This document shows positions 32,675-44,387 of a DNA stretch of 64,000 bases, piece after piece. Made by a program: the position numbers and the translations under genes. Numbering within the stretch: the first letter of the stretch is position 1; each line of letters starts with the position of its first letter. Source of the DNA: Adiantum capillus-veneris (lineage: Eukaryota; Streptophyta; Polypodiopsida; Polypodiales; Pteridaceae); NCBI GenBank assembly GCA_014529385.2, contig CM043959.1, positions 54,438,253-54,502,252 on the forward strand, written 5' to 3'. A model generated the notes under the pieces. It was not told the DNA's origin, searched no databases, and was given only the letters and a program-made list of their open reading frames with translations.

Positions 32675-33249
32675 ATCTGTACACGCAAATAGATGATGGT
32701 TAGAGTGCAAATATTACAAGGATCGTGTTGTTGTGCATAATTTGTTTTTATGATTTGTGTTATGGCTCTTGCTCTTTTACTTTTTTATCTTGTTTTTGTG
32801 AGTATAAGGCTTTATATATACATTCCCTAAGATTGGAGATAAGAGGTCAGGGAGAAAGGTTGAGAGGGAAGCAAGTGAATGATGGATGTCCACAAACACT
32901 CTCCCCTTCCTTGGGTAGATCATACCGTTTGAAATGATGTCGTCACCCTTTGAAACCAATTGTTCCAGTTGGTAATAGGTGAGGATTTTTGCCAGTAGTT
33001 TTTTATTACCCTAGGTGCCTGGTCAAGTTGCAAGGGTGGTAAGGTACTCTCCCAGGATCGAACTTGAAGTGGTTCATCATGTGATTTTTGAACACTGGGA
33101 GGTGTGGATTCTTTTGTAGCTTCATGGAGGTCCACTACTATAGATGGAGGCTGTGTAGAAGCTTTTACTTCTATGGATGTATTACATGAGGAGCTAGAAG
33201 CTTCATGGAACTCTCCCCTTCCTGAGCTAGGTGGAATAAATTGGTTTTG

Positions 33250-33570
33250 CCTTGGAGCCCAAACTAGCTTTGGACTAGGTGTGTAGCATTCTGTGATCTT
33301 TCCCTTCCCACGGTCTGCCATTGGCTTTAGCGTTACACTGTTTGACTCATATGGGTTTGTTGTCGATAGGGAAGGACACATTTTACGTTTAGGTACCCAA
33401 ATTTGCTCATTTCCATCATAGTAGCCTTGGGCTTCTAATAGTTGTTTTGGAATCCATCGTGATTTGGTCTTGACTCTCCTAGGGTGCGCTCTTGGTTTTC
33501 TGGAGAAATTTTTTCTTGGAATGGATGGGGGGGTTGAGGTAGCTGGAAGTAAGGCCTTGGGGACCCATTG
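33250..33570 (-). other. Trp-x-Pro-basic motif repeats in the Giant tail
   Basis: Four short motifs, QWVPK, RWIPK, IWVPK and VWAPR, are spaced 15-46 residues apart in a Pro/Ser/Lys-rich tail. Two are followed by similar residues (ALL, QLL). They look like repeated linear binding motifs. Confidence 0.7.
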
Positions 33571-33779
33571 GTATGTACTCTTAGGTCGTGCCGGTTGAGT
33601 ACTTGCAATATTACTGCTTGCTGCAACTACAAGTGTTGAAGTGCTAGGTTCATGGGTAGCCGGCAAAGACGAGTTAACCACCTTGGCTTGTGAATGTTGG
33701 CTATCCTTCAACTTTGCTAGAGTTTGCAACGTAGGTGACTTTGCTTGAATGATAGGGGTAAGAGTCGGTGGTCGCGTCG

Positions 33780-34110
33780 TGACACTACCAGTATCCCAAT
33801 CAATAGTGCATTTGGTTGCCAACATCCACGTGCGTCCCAGGTTTACGTTGCCTTCCATAGCTCCCGCGGGCATGACTAGAAACCTCTGCACTATGCTTCC
33901 ATTGTCATAGACAACAGGGGTCTGAAAGACTCCAAGAATAGCAGTTTTCTTTTTATTAATGTCCTTGACTTGCATCGTACTCGGGGATAGGGTCGGTTTC
34001 CCTAATTGACACCAAACTCCATAGGATAACAAATTGTGTTTAGCTCCCGTATCTAATAAGGCATTGTATAGTACTTTCCCATAGGGGCTATTTAGCTCAA
34101 TTGGGTATCG
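33780..34110 (-). other. Second retropepsin-like domain of Giant
   Basis: Minus-strand frame downstream of integrase. It has the hydrophobic-hydrophobic-DTGA active-site loop (NALLDTGAKHNLLS; Asp codon 34051-34053), a middle beta segment (ILGVFQTPVVY, RFLVMPAG) and the hydrophobic-LGRxW motif (GNVNLGRTWMLATKC, IDWDTGSV) that closes the retropepsin fold. The spacing from DTG to LGR is normal for a plant retroelement protease. It is upstream of the polyprotein stop and downstream of one internal TAA (34240-34242). Confidence 0.88.
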
Positions 34111-37100
34111 TAGGGGTGGCTCAGATTCTAATGAGTCGTCATCTGTGTCCTCGAAAAATGCTTGCGTGATTCCCAGATTAGCCTCTCGTTGGCGTCTAAG
34201 ACGTTGTCGTTCTCGAGTCTCAACTCTTGCTTGGATTTTTTAAAGCTCTGCTTGTTCCTTGGCAGCCTTCTTTTGATGGATGGCTTGCAACTCTTCCTGG
34301 CTTAGAGGATCATAATATCTTTTGAATTTACTCCCATTAAGGAATCCAATGGTTTCAACTCCATCTAGAGTCTCCACACGAATGGTACCTTGCGGGGTAA
34401 TTTCACACACTCGATATGGTCCCTTACCAACGTATTTCAATTTCTTCTTTTCATTACGTACCCCGCACATAAGAACTTTATCACCAACCTTGATGTCTTT
34501 ATCCTTTAAATGGCTATCAAACCACTTCTTTCTCCTATCCTTCTCCACTAGAGCATTTCGCACAGCTAATTGCCTCTCTTCATCTAGCCTTTCCAGGATA
34601 TATAATCTCTCCACTAAGGGGTTACCATCCCAACCTTCTTGAGAAGCTACTCGAAGATTAGGAATGACAAACTCCCATGGCATAACTGCTTCTTGGCCAT
34701 ACACCATCTTAAATGGTGTGCAATTAATAGCAACTTTATACGCAGTACGATAAGCCCATAAAGCTGATGTAAGCTTTAGGTCCCAATCAGTGCGATGAGC
34801 CTCGACTGTCTTTGTCAAAATGGAGATGAGAGTTTTGTTGGTACTCTCAGCTTGGCCATTTGCTTGGGGATAATAGGGTGTAGACTTGTGGTGAGATATC
34901 ATGAAGTTTGATGTGAGTTCTTTTATTACTTCATTTATAAAATGAGTTCCATTGTCACTCACAAGTTCAAAGGGGCATCCAAAACGTGTGATAATGTTCT
35001 CAAAGAGGAACTTAGCTGTTGTTTTTGCATCCGCCTTTCGTGTTGCTTTTACTTCAGCCCATTTGGTTACATAGTCGGTAGCCACAATGATATATCGTGA
35101 TTGCGTGTTACGTGCAGCCGGACTAATCGGTCCTACAAAGTCTAAGCCTCACTTTTCAAATGGTTGGGTTACCTTGATGGGATGTAGAGGCATCCTATCC
35201 CTTCTTTGTGGCTTGTTGAAGCGTTGGCATTCATCACATCCCTTTGCAAAAAGTGATGCATCCTTAAACAGAGTGGGCCACCAATAGCCTGACTGTAAGA
35301 TCTTTCGGGCAGTCAACTTTCTTGAAAAGTGACCACCAGCTACGTCCATGTGTGCCTCTTGTAGAATATATAAATACTCATCCTCGCGGGCGCAGCGTCT
35401 AAGAACATCATCTTTTCCTCTCTTATAGAGAGTTCCAGCCAGTAAGCAATAGGGTTCGCATTCCTTGATTAATTTTTGAGCTATATCTTTTCGCAGCTCT
35501 TTGGGTGGAAAACCATTAACTAAGAAGTTAACAATCTTTTCACTCCATTCAGGCATTGTCTCAACAATGAACAAAGGAGTATCAGGCAATTCATCATCAA
35601 TCCCTGTAGGAGCTTCGCCATTAGGGATACGAGATAAATGATCTGCTATGACATGTTTTCTCCCAGGCCTCACAACAACGGTGAAGTCAAACTCAAGAAG
35701 AATTAACAACCATCGTGTAATTCGACCTGTGGAACACGGCTTGTTTACCAAATATAGCAATGCTTGATGATCAACATAAAACACAAACTTGGTAGCAAGA
35801 AGGTAATAGCGAAATTTCTTTACTGCGTAAATCATAGCTAGACCTTCGCGCTCTGTAGTAGTGTAGTTCATCTCGGCATCATTTAATTGGCGACTTGCAA
35901 ATCTAATAGGGTAGTCCAATTTATGTTCTCCTGGTTGAGTTAGAACACACCCAATAGCAAAATTTGATGCATCAATATGCACATGAAAAGGTACATTCCA
36001 ATCAGGTGTTCGCAGGATTGGAGCACTTGTTAGGGCCTTCTTTAATAACTCATAAGATTGATGACATTCTTCCGTCCAGTGAAACTCGATAAGAAGCTTG
36101 TACAATGGACGCGCTATCTCGGCAAAGTTTAAAATAAACCTTCGATAATAACCAACATGGCCCATAAATCTTTGAACTCCTTTATAGTTCGTAGGTGGTG
36201 GCAAATCGGCAATGGCTTTAATCTTACTCTCATCTGTGGATATCCCGTTCTTGGACACTATATGCCTTAGAATGACTCCATGCTTAACTCAAAATTGGCA
36301 TTTGAAGGGGTTCAATGAGATGCGATAAAATCTGCACCTTTTAAATATTTTTCGTAGATATAACAAATGCTTCTCCCAAGAAGAATAAACACAAAGGTCG
36401 TCTAGGAAAGCTTCACAAAACTCCCTTAGAAATTCTTTAAACGCAGTGTTTATTAATCGTTGGAATGTAGCAGGGGCATTCGTTAAGCCAAAAGCCATAA
36501 CACGAAATGCAAACACTCCAAACTCTGTGATAAAAGCAGTTTTAGCTTGGTCCTCTAATGCAATTGTGATTTGATTGTAACCAGAGTACCCATCTAAAAA
36601 GCTATAAGCTTTCTTGCCCGCAACTCTTTCAAGCACATGTTCTGAATATGGCAAGGGATAATGATCTCTCCTAGTGTCCGCATTAACTTTCTTGAGGTCC
36701 ACGCACACTCTTAGTTTCCCATTCTTTTTTGGTACAATGACTATTGGAGAAACCCATTCTGAGTGCTCAATAGGGTATATGAATCCACATTGGATAAGTT
36801 TTTCAATCTCCTCTTGTACAATTTTGGCGTACTTAGGATTCATTGGATAGGGTCGTTGCTGGACGGGTTTAGCAGTGTTGATCATGGGAATTGTATGTTG
36901 TACCACAGAAGGTGGAACGCCCTTCATGTCATGATATGTCCAAGCAAAGATATCCTTGTATTCCTTGAGGAGCTCCTTAAGTATAGCCTCTTCAGTTTCG
37001 GTAAGGTCTTGAGTAATAAAGATTGGTTTAGACTCCTCACCTGGTTCTGCTAATTCTATCTCTTTAACTACCGCTGGACCATCATAGACTCCACTGCTTC

Positions 37101-40100
37101 CATTGGTAGGTATTCGTTGGGCTTTGGCATACACAACCTTTCGCTCCCGCGTGGTATAAGATTTAAAATGTTCAGGAGCCGTATGTAAGTCAGCAGGCTC
37201 TTGTCCTGACGGAGACTTTTCTTTTAGTTCTGTCTCCTTTTGTTGTTGTGCTAACTCTCGGTTATGACGTCTTATTATAGTTCGACTCAATTTCGGCTTT
37301 GTAACCTCCAATTGAGCGAGGTCAATGGGTCGCGGGCTGCACCACATGATACTCTGGAGATGTTCACCCCAATTGTCTACTAGCTTTCGATGAGCATCAC
37401 ATGTCCCTAGATAGCTAAGCCATTCTGCAGTAGATCTTTCCTTGTTGATCCTAGCTCTCACATTTGCTCGATATCGTCGTCTCTTATATGACCTTTGTTT
37501 CTTGTTAAGGTTTTGATTTTGGTAAATGTTTGAACTCGACTCGCTTGATAGGTCTTCGCTTGTATCTTCTTCACTCTCATATAAATTACCATAGATGGTC
37601 GTACTAGGCCTTGAGTGTTCAGTTTCTATACTTGGCTCACTCGATGTTTCCTCAGGTTCTGAATCCATTTCTCCCTGAGATTCCGTTTCTGATGTGTATT
37701 GGCCTGAAGCCTTTGAGGAATCATCTGTTTCACTCTCAGGTAGGTGTGTCTCTTTCTTATCATCGGATGTTACATGCGCTACACCTAACATGTTTACTGG
37801 TGCAATGTGTGGTATCTCTTTCCCATTTGGTGTTACCCAGGTTGTTCCTCTAGCTCCCCATGTATCTATAGTTGCCGCTAGGTGCACCCAATCGACATTG
37901 TCTGACTCAGCCATTCCGGGTAGGATATCCATATAAGGAGAGTTCTCCCCAATATCCGTGTCTTCGTTACACGTGTAACAATACTGTAACGGAGCTGAGT
38001 GAATTGTTGTGTCTGATCGATTATCAATGATGAATTTATTTCCTAGAGGATGCGTTCGACCACTTAAAAGATCAACTCGAATGACAGAGTCTTGGAACTG
38101 TAAGACGTGGTTTTTGGACCAGTCATGCACCATTTTTGCTTCCCTCATGAATGGACGCCCTAAGATCATCTCAAATGACATAGGATGCTTGGAAAAATCC
38201 ATAACAATGAAAGTCTGCCTTACCTTGTGTCCCAAGACCTTGATTCTGAGATCCTTTAGCATTCCAATAGGCGTAACAATAGATCCATTAGCCATTTTTA
38301 CCACTACGCTTGTGGCTTCAAGGTGAGGTCGCCCCATAGACTCCCAACAACTCTTTGTCACCATGCTGACTCCCGCACCACCGTCAAGGACCCCCTTTAT
38401 AGTTAATCCTTTAGTAGTGATTGGTAGAGTAGCATTAGATTCATCACCTTCAAAGTATTGCCCCAACTTGTTAACGGGTACTTCAATTACAGATTCATGT
38501 CTCGCTAGGTCAGATGGTGGTGCTAAATGTTCCTCATCATTCATTACCGAGTCAGGTTTGTTCATATGTGCAAACTGTGGTAATCCGGCCTGTAATTCTC
38601 CATTGAGGAAGGCTCGAAGAGCTGAGACTAGCTCGGGGTCTTTATATAGTTTGGACATGATGGTGGTCCTAACTTCTGAAGACATGAAATCCATCAATTT
38701 GGCAACATTTAATGGCATCTTGTGGGACGTAGGACCCTGACAAGAGAATGGTGAAGATAGAATCTCCACTTCCTCAAGGGGGTCGGGTATTCCCTCACCA
38801 AACATTCTCTCTAGTAGGAAAGGTGTGTGTCCACTTTCAGATGTCCTACCCTCACTCTCTTCCCGAATGATACTGGGTATAGCTAACGGCCTGTAGTTCT
38901 TGTGAGGTTGAACTTGTGTGGGAAACACTGTGTCCGACATCTGGATATGTTTAGGTTCAGGTTCTAATGTTCGTTGAGTTTCTTCCACCAAACCCCTCAG
39001 TTGTTGGACTCGTTCAATTTCCACTGTTGGGTTTGGATAGGTTCCAATCTTTCTCTTGCAATCCTCATTTTTTAAATCTCGTGGCTTATCTTGGGGGTTC
39101 GCAACTGGGTGGTTTAACTTTGAATACCCTTTTGGTGTTCGTCGTAATTCCCTTTTGTGATCCTCCTCATTGGCTTTTTCCTTTGTAGTAACAGTTTTGG
39201 TCTCCGTGGTCTCTATCGAATCTGAGTCATCCTCAGGGTCATTCATATACACGGGATCCTCTCCTGTCCCTATGTTAGTCTTTGAACTAGGTTTTGAGCT
39301 AGAAGCATTAAGGGATTTCTTTCTTCGTGTTTTCTTCTTTCTCGCTCGGCCAATGGATGCAGCATCTCTCTCTTCGAGGATGTAATTTTGCTTTTGGAGC
39401 ATTGATCGTGTGAGTGTATTCACTGGTGCTATGTTTATAGTTGGTGGTGTCCCATCAACAATCTCTATTATGTTCAATGGTGTGATTTTCGGTGCGTTTG
39501 GATTGTTAGGACACTGTGCGATCAAATGATCTATGCCACAACGATTACAAGTGAGTATTGGCATTGCCAATGCACTCCCTTGACTTGTTTGCATTAGTGC
39601 AACATTCTTTTGCATTCTAATGGGGCACTCAGCTACTCGATGTGGTCCACCACATTCGTAGCACTGTAGAGGTGGTCTCCTGGCAAAACTATTAATGTTT
39701 TGGCCTCTTGCTGCTAGCGCAGTAGCTTGATATACCGGTTTGATTTGTCCCCAATGGTCTTCCATATAGTACATGGGACACTCCTCAAGCATGTCGACTC
39801 CATAGGTGATACTAGGGTCTATGTCCTCTTCGCAATCTACATAAGTACTAGATGACTCGCAACCTATTTGGTTCATAGGTGTAACTCTTGGATGAGGGGG
39901 TTGCGGTCCTAGCATTGGAGGTGGCAACGGCGTGGTTTGGACCACATTTTGGGTTCTAGGGACCATGTGCTGTAATGGCAACTGTTGCTCCATGGGTGGG
40001 GTAGGCATCAATGCAGGAACTCGAGGTGAGTCTGCCCAAGCTATAGGCGATCTATTTTCCATGATGCGTTTAAGCATTAGGCAATCCTTCGCTTGATGGC

Positions 40101-42507
40101 CATACCTACCACACGCGTTACAAGTCCTGTTAAACTTTACTATGAAAGTAGGGCATTCACTCGTAGTATGTGGGCCCAAGCAAATTGAGCACCATTGTTG
40201 CTCCCTTCTTGGATACGTATGAGTGTTTTGTGGAGCACGATTATCCCTAAGGCTTTCTTGGATGGCCTTGGTGAGATCTGTCAAAGTCATCTCAGATATC
40301 GTTTGCTCTTTCACGATTGGCTTTATCTTCATTGGCTCATGCCCTAATGCTTGCGAGCTACTAGACTTCGGCTTGGCAGACACTCTTTCTCCTGCAATCA
40401 TTAAATTATCCTCCAATTGGATTGCATTCATGGTGACTGCTTCCCAAGTAGTGATACCTCTAATGACTAGGCCATTATAGATACTTTCATGTCGTAGTCC
40501 CCTAATGAATCTATCGAGCAATTGGTTGTTGTTGAATCGCTCGTTTGGATTGCATCGAGAATTCAAATTCTTTAGGCGACTAATGAAGTCTCTCACGGAT
40601 TCACCTTCTTCTCGTTGGGCTTTCTGGAGCTGAGAGGCTACATCCCAAAGTACTCCCTCTCGTATGTATTCTTTTAAGAACAGTCTCCTAAGAGTAGAGT
40701 AGATCGTTTTCTCTTCTACTCTTAAGGTTCTATACCAATCTCCAGCCTTTCCGCTTAGGGTCAAACTCAAAGCCTTACACTTATGTAGCTCATTGTGCTC
40801 TTCCAAGGAATCGCACACATGTTCAAAGACTTCCATATGCTTTCTAGCATCTCCGTCTCCACTGAATTTCTGTGTGAGCTTAGCTACTTGAACTGCCTTG
40901 CTCCTAGGCTCTCTATCAGGTGCACTACGCATGTTTTCCGCAATAGAGCGACCGATAGTTTGAGCAAATGCTGCCAAATCTCCTATTTGAGCAGGTATAA
41001 TGGGTGTATGTGCTCCTGGAACCACATGTGAGATGGGAGTTGGCCTTGGCCTTGGCATACGCGCGGCTCTCGGGTCCCATATTTCGTATGGTGGTGTACC
41101 AGACGGTAGTCCAAAGTTTACAGGCGTGGCCCTAGGCATAGGGGGTGCCTGATATGGTATGTTATTATTAAATGGCATGGCTCCACTTGTATAAGAGCTT
41201 GGATAATTCCATTGTGGATTGTAAGCTCTTGGAATAATCGGAGGTGTAGGAGCTACATGAGGCTGAGGTACGACAGGTGCACATGATTGATACATACATG
41301 TAGGTATAGTTGGGGGCACTGTACTACTAGGCATCGGCGCAGTATTAACAAATGAACTCCATGGTGTATTTCTTGTCATGCTCACCACTGGGATATGCAT
41401 GGTAGCCGTAGTATCATTAAGAGAAAGATGAGCTAGATCTGGGAAGGTAAAGCTGCCACTTGTGGGTTCAGACTGTATTGAGGCCCCTGGCGAAACAACA
41501 TATGGAGGATCAATGGGGCTCACTGAGGGAGTCTCCATTTGTGATAGGGTTGGTTGGTTGGTCTTTCCCGTATCCAAGAATCTCATTAGGCCTGTTGAAG
41601 GCATGTAGATCCCTGTGTTCTGTCTTTCTAACTCGACAATCCTATGGAGGACATCACAGACTTTCTGTTGTTGCTCATCTATGCTAGTAGCACTCGATGT
41701 GGATTGTAGAACATCTAACCAACTCACATGATAGGTGTGTCCTGTGTACCGATCAGTTAAAGCTTCTGCTTGTAGGTCATACTCCAAATTTTCGTTTAGG
41801 AATATCCCATCTAGGCCTGACGTACTGGAGGTTTCCCTCGAAGTGGAAGCATTATTGCTCCCCATCGCTGGCCCCTCCGTGACTGCTACCTTGGGAGCAC
41901 TCGGTTGCTCGGCTGGCATGATTGTTGTCATAGGAGCCTTTGCTTGCAGGGCTTGACTTTGTTCTAGCCTTCGTAGGTTCTCAATTTCCCTCTCCCTTGT
42001 TGCTTGCATATAGCGTTCGATCTCTTGTACTTCGGCAAGACTCCTACCATCGGGTAGTAAAACCTCAGAGGGAGATAGTCCTAAAGGATCAGGAGGTGCA
42101 GTGGATGGAACATTCACATGCACACTCTCAAGAAGCATAGGGTCTATTTTAGGCATGAATGACGAATTTACTTCCCCACTCCCTTCATTTATTTCATTAA
42201 CCGTATGTTCGGAGCGAGTAGCTCTACTAAGGGTCTCTTTTAAGCGGCTAAACACGTTGGACCTGGGCTGTGGATCCATGGCATGTATGTCTTGACTTGA
42301 ACTATCAGGGTTTGATGTAGGATACCCCTCCATGACTTCGTAGTCAGAGGAAGAATCACTAGACGTGATATGAGGATCTCGGGTCGCGCTACCTTGAGTC
42401 CCGGCCGAAGGTCCAGAACCTAGGGTGAAGGAATAATGGGTGCCTGCGTAAATGGAGGCACTACCAATATGCTCGTGCTCTAACACTCGTCTAGAGCGTA
42501 GGTTCAT

Positions 42508-43538
42508 ATGACTTGGATCCCCTAGAAGTGTCAGTGAGTGCCCGTGAAGGCTGCTCACCTAGTATTTTTGGGTGTTTTGCAACCCAATTCTTTTTTTTTT
42601 TTTTAATTTTTTGATTTTCTGGTCCTTTTTTTTTTGACCCAGCTATAGAATAGAACGTATGATAGCTCAAAACGAGCGTCTCGGTCAGAGGGACGTGCCG
42701 TGCTTTACAGCCCTCCGTTTGGTCACTTTATGCCCTCGGAATCCCTAAAACCGTCAATTTCTAGTAGGGAACTAGGCCCAAATTAGAAAGTCTAAGGGTG
42801 CAAGTGGGAAGAGAAGGGAGGAGAGTGGAGGACTTGCCCCACATGCTCTCATTCCCCCTTGAGGGGGTAGGGTATATATATAAGAGTGAGTCTAGTATAT
42901 ATCATAAGATTGAGGCCTGAGGCCTGGGCCTGGGCCTGGGCTGGGCCTGGGGAAATGATCCCGATCCCGATCAGAATTTTAGTGTAGCCCCCCAGTCACT
43001 CACGCTTAAATATTTTCGGTTTTTTTTAAAAAAAAAAAGGCTTCGACCGCGCGCGGTTTCTTGGCCACACACACTGTCAACACCTACCTAGCCTCTCTGT
43101 CAACAGCTCACAAACAGCTCACTGCCTTATCTACCTACTAATAGTGCTGCTAACCACTAACTAATCTACTAACTAATCTGTTAACTGCTTACGGACAGTG
43201 AGCTAACTGTCCACCTACTTACTCTCTCACTACCTTACTGTGCAAAGACTGTGTGCAGCTAAACCTTGACAAGAAACTGTGTACAGACTGTGTGCAAACA
43301 GAAATTGCTAACTGCCTTCCTACTTATTCATTCACTGCAAACAAGCTAACGACTACTAATTGTGCAAAGACTGTGTGCAAACGGAAAACACAACATTATG
43401 CAGAAATCACAGAACTTGCAGACAATACAGAAATTAACAACTTGCAGAAAAACAACTCATTCCTCTTCCTCTTCTTTTCTACTACAAACAACTCATAGGA
43501 GAAGCACAAAGTGCCTTTTGGGCTTGGTGTAGGGCGAT
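42508..43538 (-). other. Giant leader
   Basis: About 1 kb from PBS to the gag ATG. A GCCTGG repeat lies at about 42912-42953 and a poly-T/A-rich stretch around 42590-42636. Short direct repeats of GTGCAAAGACTGTGTGCA type lie at about 43240-43385. ACTAG|GTGAGC just upstream of gag (42555-42565, minus) looks like a splice donor, but no acceptor was identified. Confidence 0.6.
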
Positions 43539-43556
43539 TCCCCGGCAGCGGCGCCA
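43539..43556 (-). promoter_or_regulatory. Giant primer-binding site (tRNA-Asp)
   Basis: The minus strand reads TGGCGCCGCTGCCGGGGA, four bases from the 5' LTR. It matches the complement of the plant tRNA-Asp 3' end with one mismatch. Confidence 0.92.
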
Positions 43557-43560
43557 AAAA

Positions 43561-43798
43561 TGTGCGCTCCTTGCCGCACTGTCGAAGCAAGGGCCTTGCC
43601 TAACACTGTGTGCGAGCCATAGACGGCTCCAAGCACACAACTAGCTTAACTAGTAAGCTCAAAAGAGGGCAATGGTGTGTCACTCACCGCTCTATGCTCC
43701 TGCCGTGGAGGATTCCTCGCCGCGAAGAAGAAGGAGACGCCGCTACGTCGCGCTCAACCGTTTCACCGCCGTCGTGCCGCCGCAATGCTCGATCGCAC

Positions 43799-43874
<76 letters not shown>

Positions 43875-44173
43875 AGGTGAAGAAGAAGAAGATGGAGATG
43901 GAGATGGAGCAAGAGCACTCTTCTATTGCACAAATGAGAGAATGAGTGAATTTTAGGTTTAGTTGGCTTTTATATGAGCTCACCCCATTCACACTTGGGC
44001 GCCCATGCTTAGCCAACTAATCCCTTGAATGTCCCAGTTAGAGTGCGCCTCTCATCGGCGATCACTCTTACCCTTTTCCTATTGGTCCGACAAGCCCGGT
44101 ACCTGACTCTACCAAATACATAATACACGTCCGCCGTAGGTGATGGGGTGTCCGTGAGCCGTGAGGGTTAACA
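43561..44173 (-). repeat. Giant 5' LTR
   Basis: 613 bp; identical to the 3' LTR except a few substitutions and a longer (CA)n tract (to 43870). The TATA box is at 43967-43974 (minus). It is followed on the right by the duplication GTTGT. Confidence 0.97.
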
Positions 44174-44178
44174 GTTGT

Positions 44179-44387
44179 CGCCAGGCTGATCTGCAGGGGC
44201 TGATCTGCACTTGATAAAAAACGATGGCTGGATCTTTGGTGGCTGAAAACCTGTCACTCTTCAATAACACGATTAGGAATCAACACTCCTAAGTGGACTT
44301 GGGTTACGTGCGACCGTAACAAGCAAAAGAAATTCTTGTGGTTCTTTCCTTGATTGATATAGAACATTGCCAAAGCTCTGATACCAA
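44179..44387 (-). other. B2 LTR tail, leader and PBS
   Basis: 44179 to about 44254 continues the left B2 LTR after Giant. From about 44255 the sequence matches the B1 leader (28085-28214). The PBS at 44375-44386 reads TGGTATCAGAGC on the minus strand, a perfect initiator tRNA-Met match. The direct join of LTR to leader means gag and pol were deleted. Confidence 0.8.

Larger units (their letters stand above)
32920..42507 (-). pseudogene. gag-pol: Giant Gag-Pol polyprotein, about 3,195 codons with three internal stops
   Basis: One minus frame from ATG 42505-42507 (MNLRSRRVLEHEH) to a stop at 32920-32922; internal stops at 36289-36291, 35149-35151 and 34240-34242 (codons 2073, 2453, 2756). Domains by codon: disordered Ser/Pro-rich N-terminus 1-530; Gag core about 540-710 (KFSGDGDARKHMEVFEHV, AGDWYRTL, DFISRLKNLNSRC); zinc knuckles near 772, 790, 943 and 983; retropepsin-like domain with LDGGAGVSM (Asp 1375) and ILGRPFM; RT about 1830-2150 with FLDD (2036-2037); RNase H (HIDASNFAIGCVL, VDHQALLYL); integrase His2Cys2 and D,D,E (GLDFVGP, VSDNGTHF, QAESTNK); a second retropepsin-like domain with LLDTGAKHN (Asp 2819) and NLGRTWM; Pro-rich tail to 3195. 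The stop after integrase is in frame with the tail, so the ancestral product probably ran through. Gag and Pol share one frame with no shift signal. Confidence 0.93.
30276..44173 (-). mobile_element. Giant: 13.9-kb Ty3/gypsy element with an extra post-integrase protease domain
   Basis: The perfect duplication GTTGT flanks it (30271-30275, 44174-44178). LTRs (30276-30868, 43561-44173) differ by few substitutions and by (CA)n length. PBS matches tRNA-Asp and a PPT is present. Its one long frame codes Gag, protease, RT, RNase H, integrase, a second protease-like domain and a Pro-rich tail. Lacking both a second RNase H and a chromodomain, it is a non-chromoviral Ty3/gypsy; the tRNA-Asp primer is typical of Athila-type elements, but I do not assign a lineage. 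It is the youngest gypsy insertion in this stack. Confidence 0.96.

Noticed and set aside
36763-37053. Plus-strand ORFs opposite the Giant polyprotein
   Set aside because: Shadows of the long minus frame with no domain content.
42555-42565. Splice donor before Giant gag
   Set aside because: ACTAG|GTGAGC fits a donor, but no convincing acceptor or branch point was found, and the first in-frame ATG explains translation.
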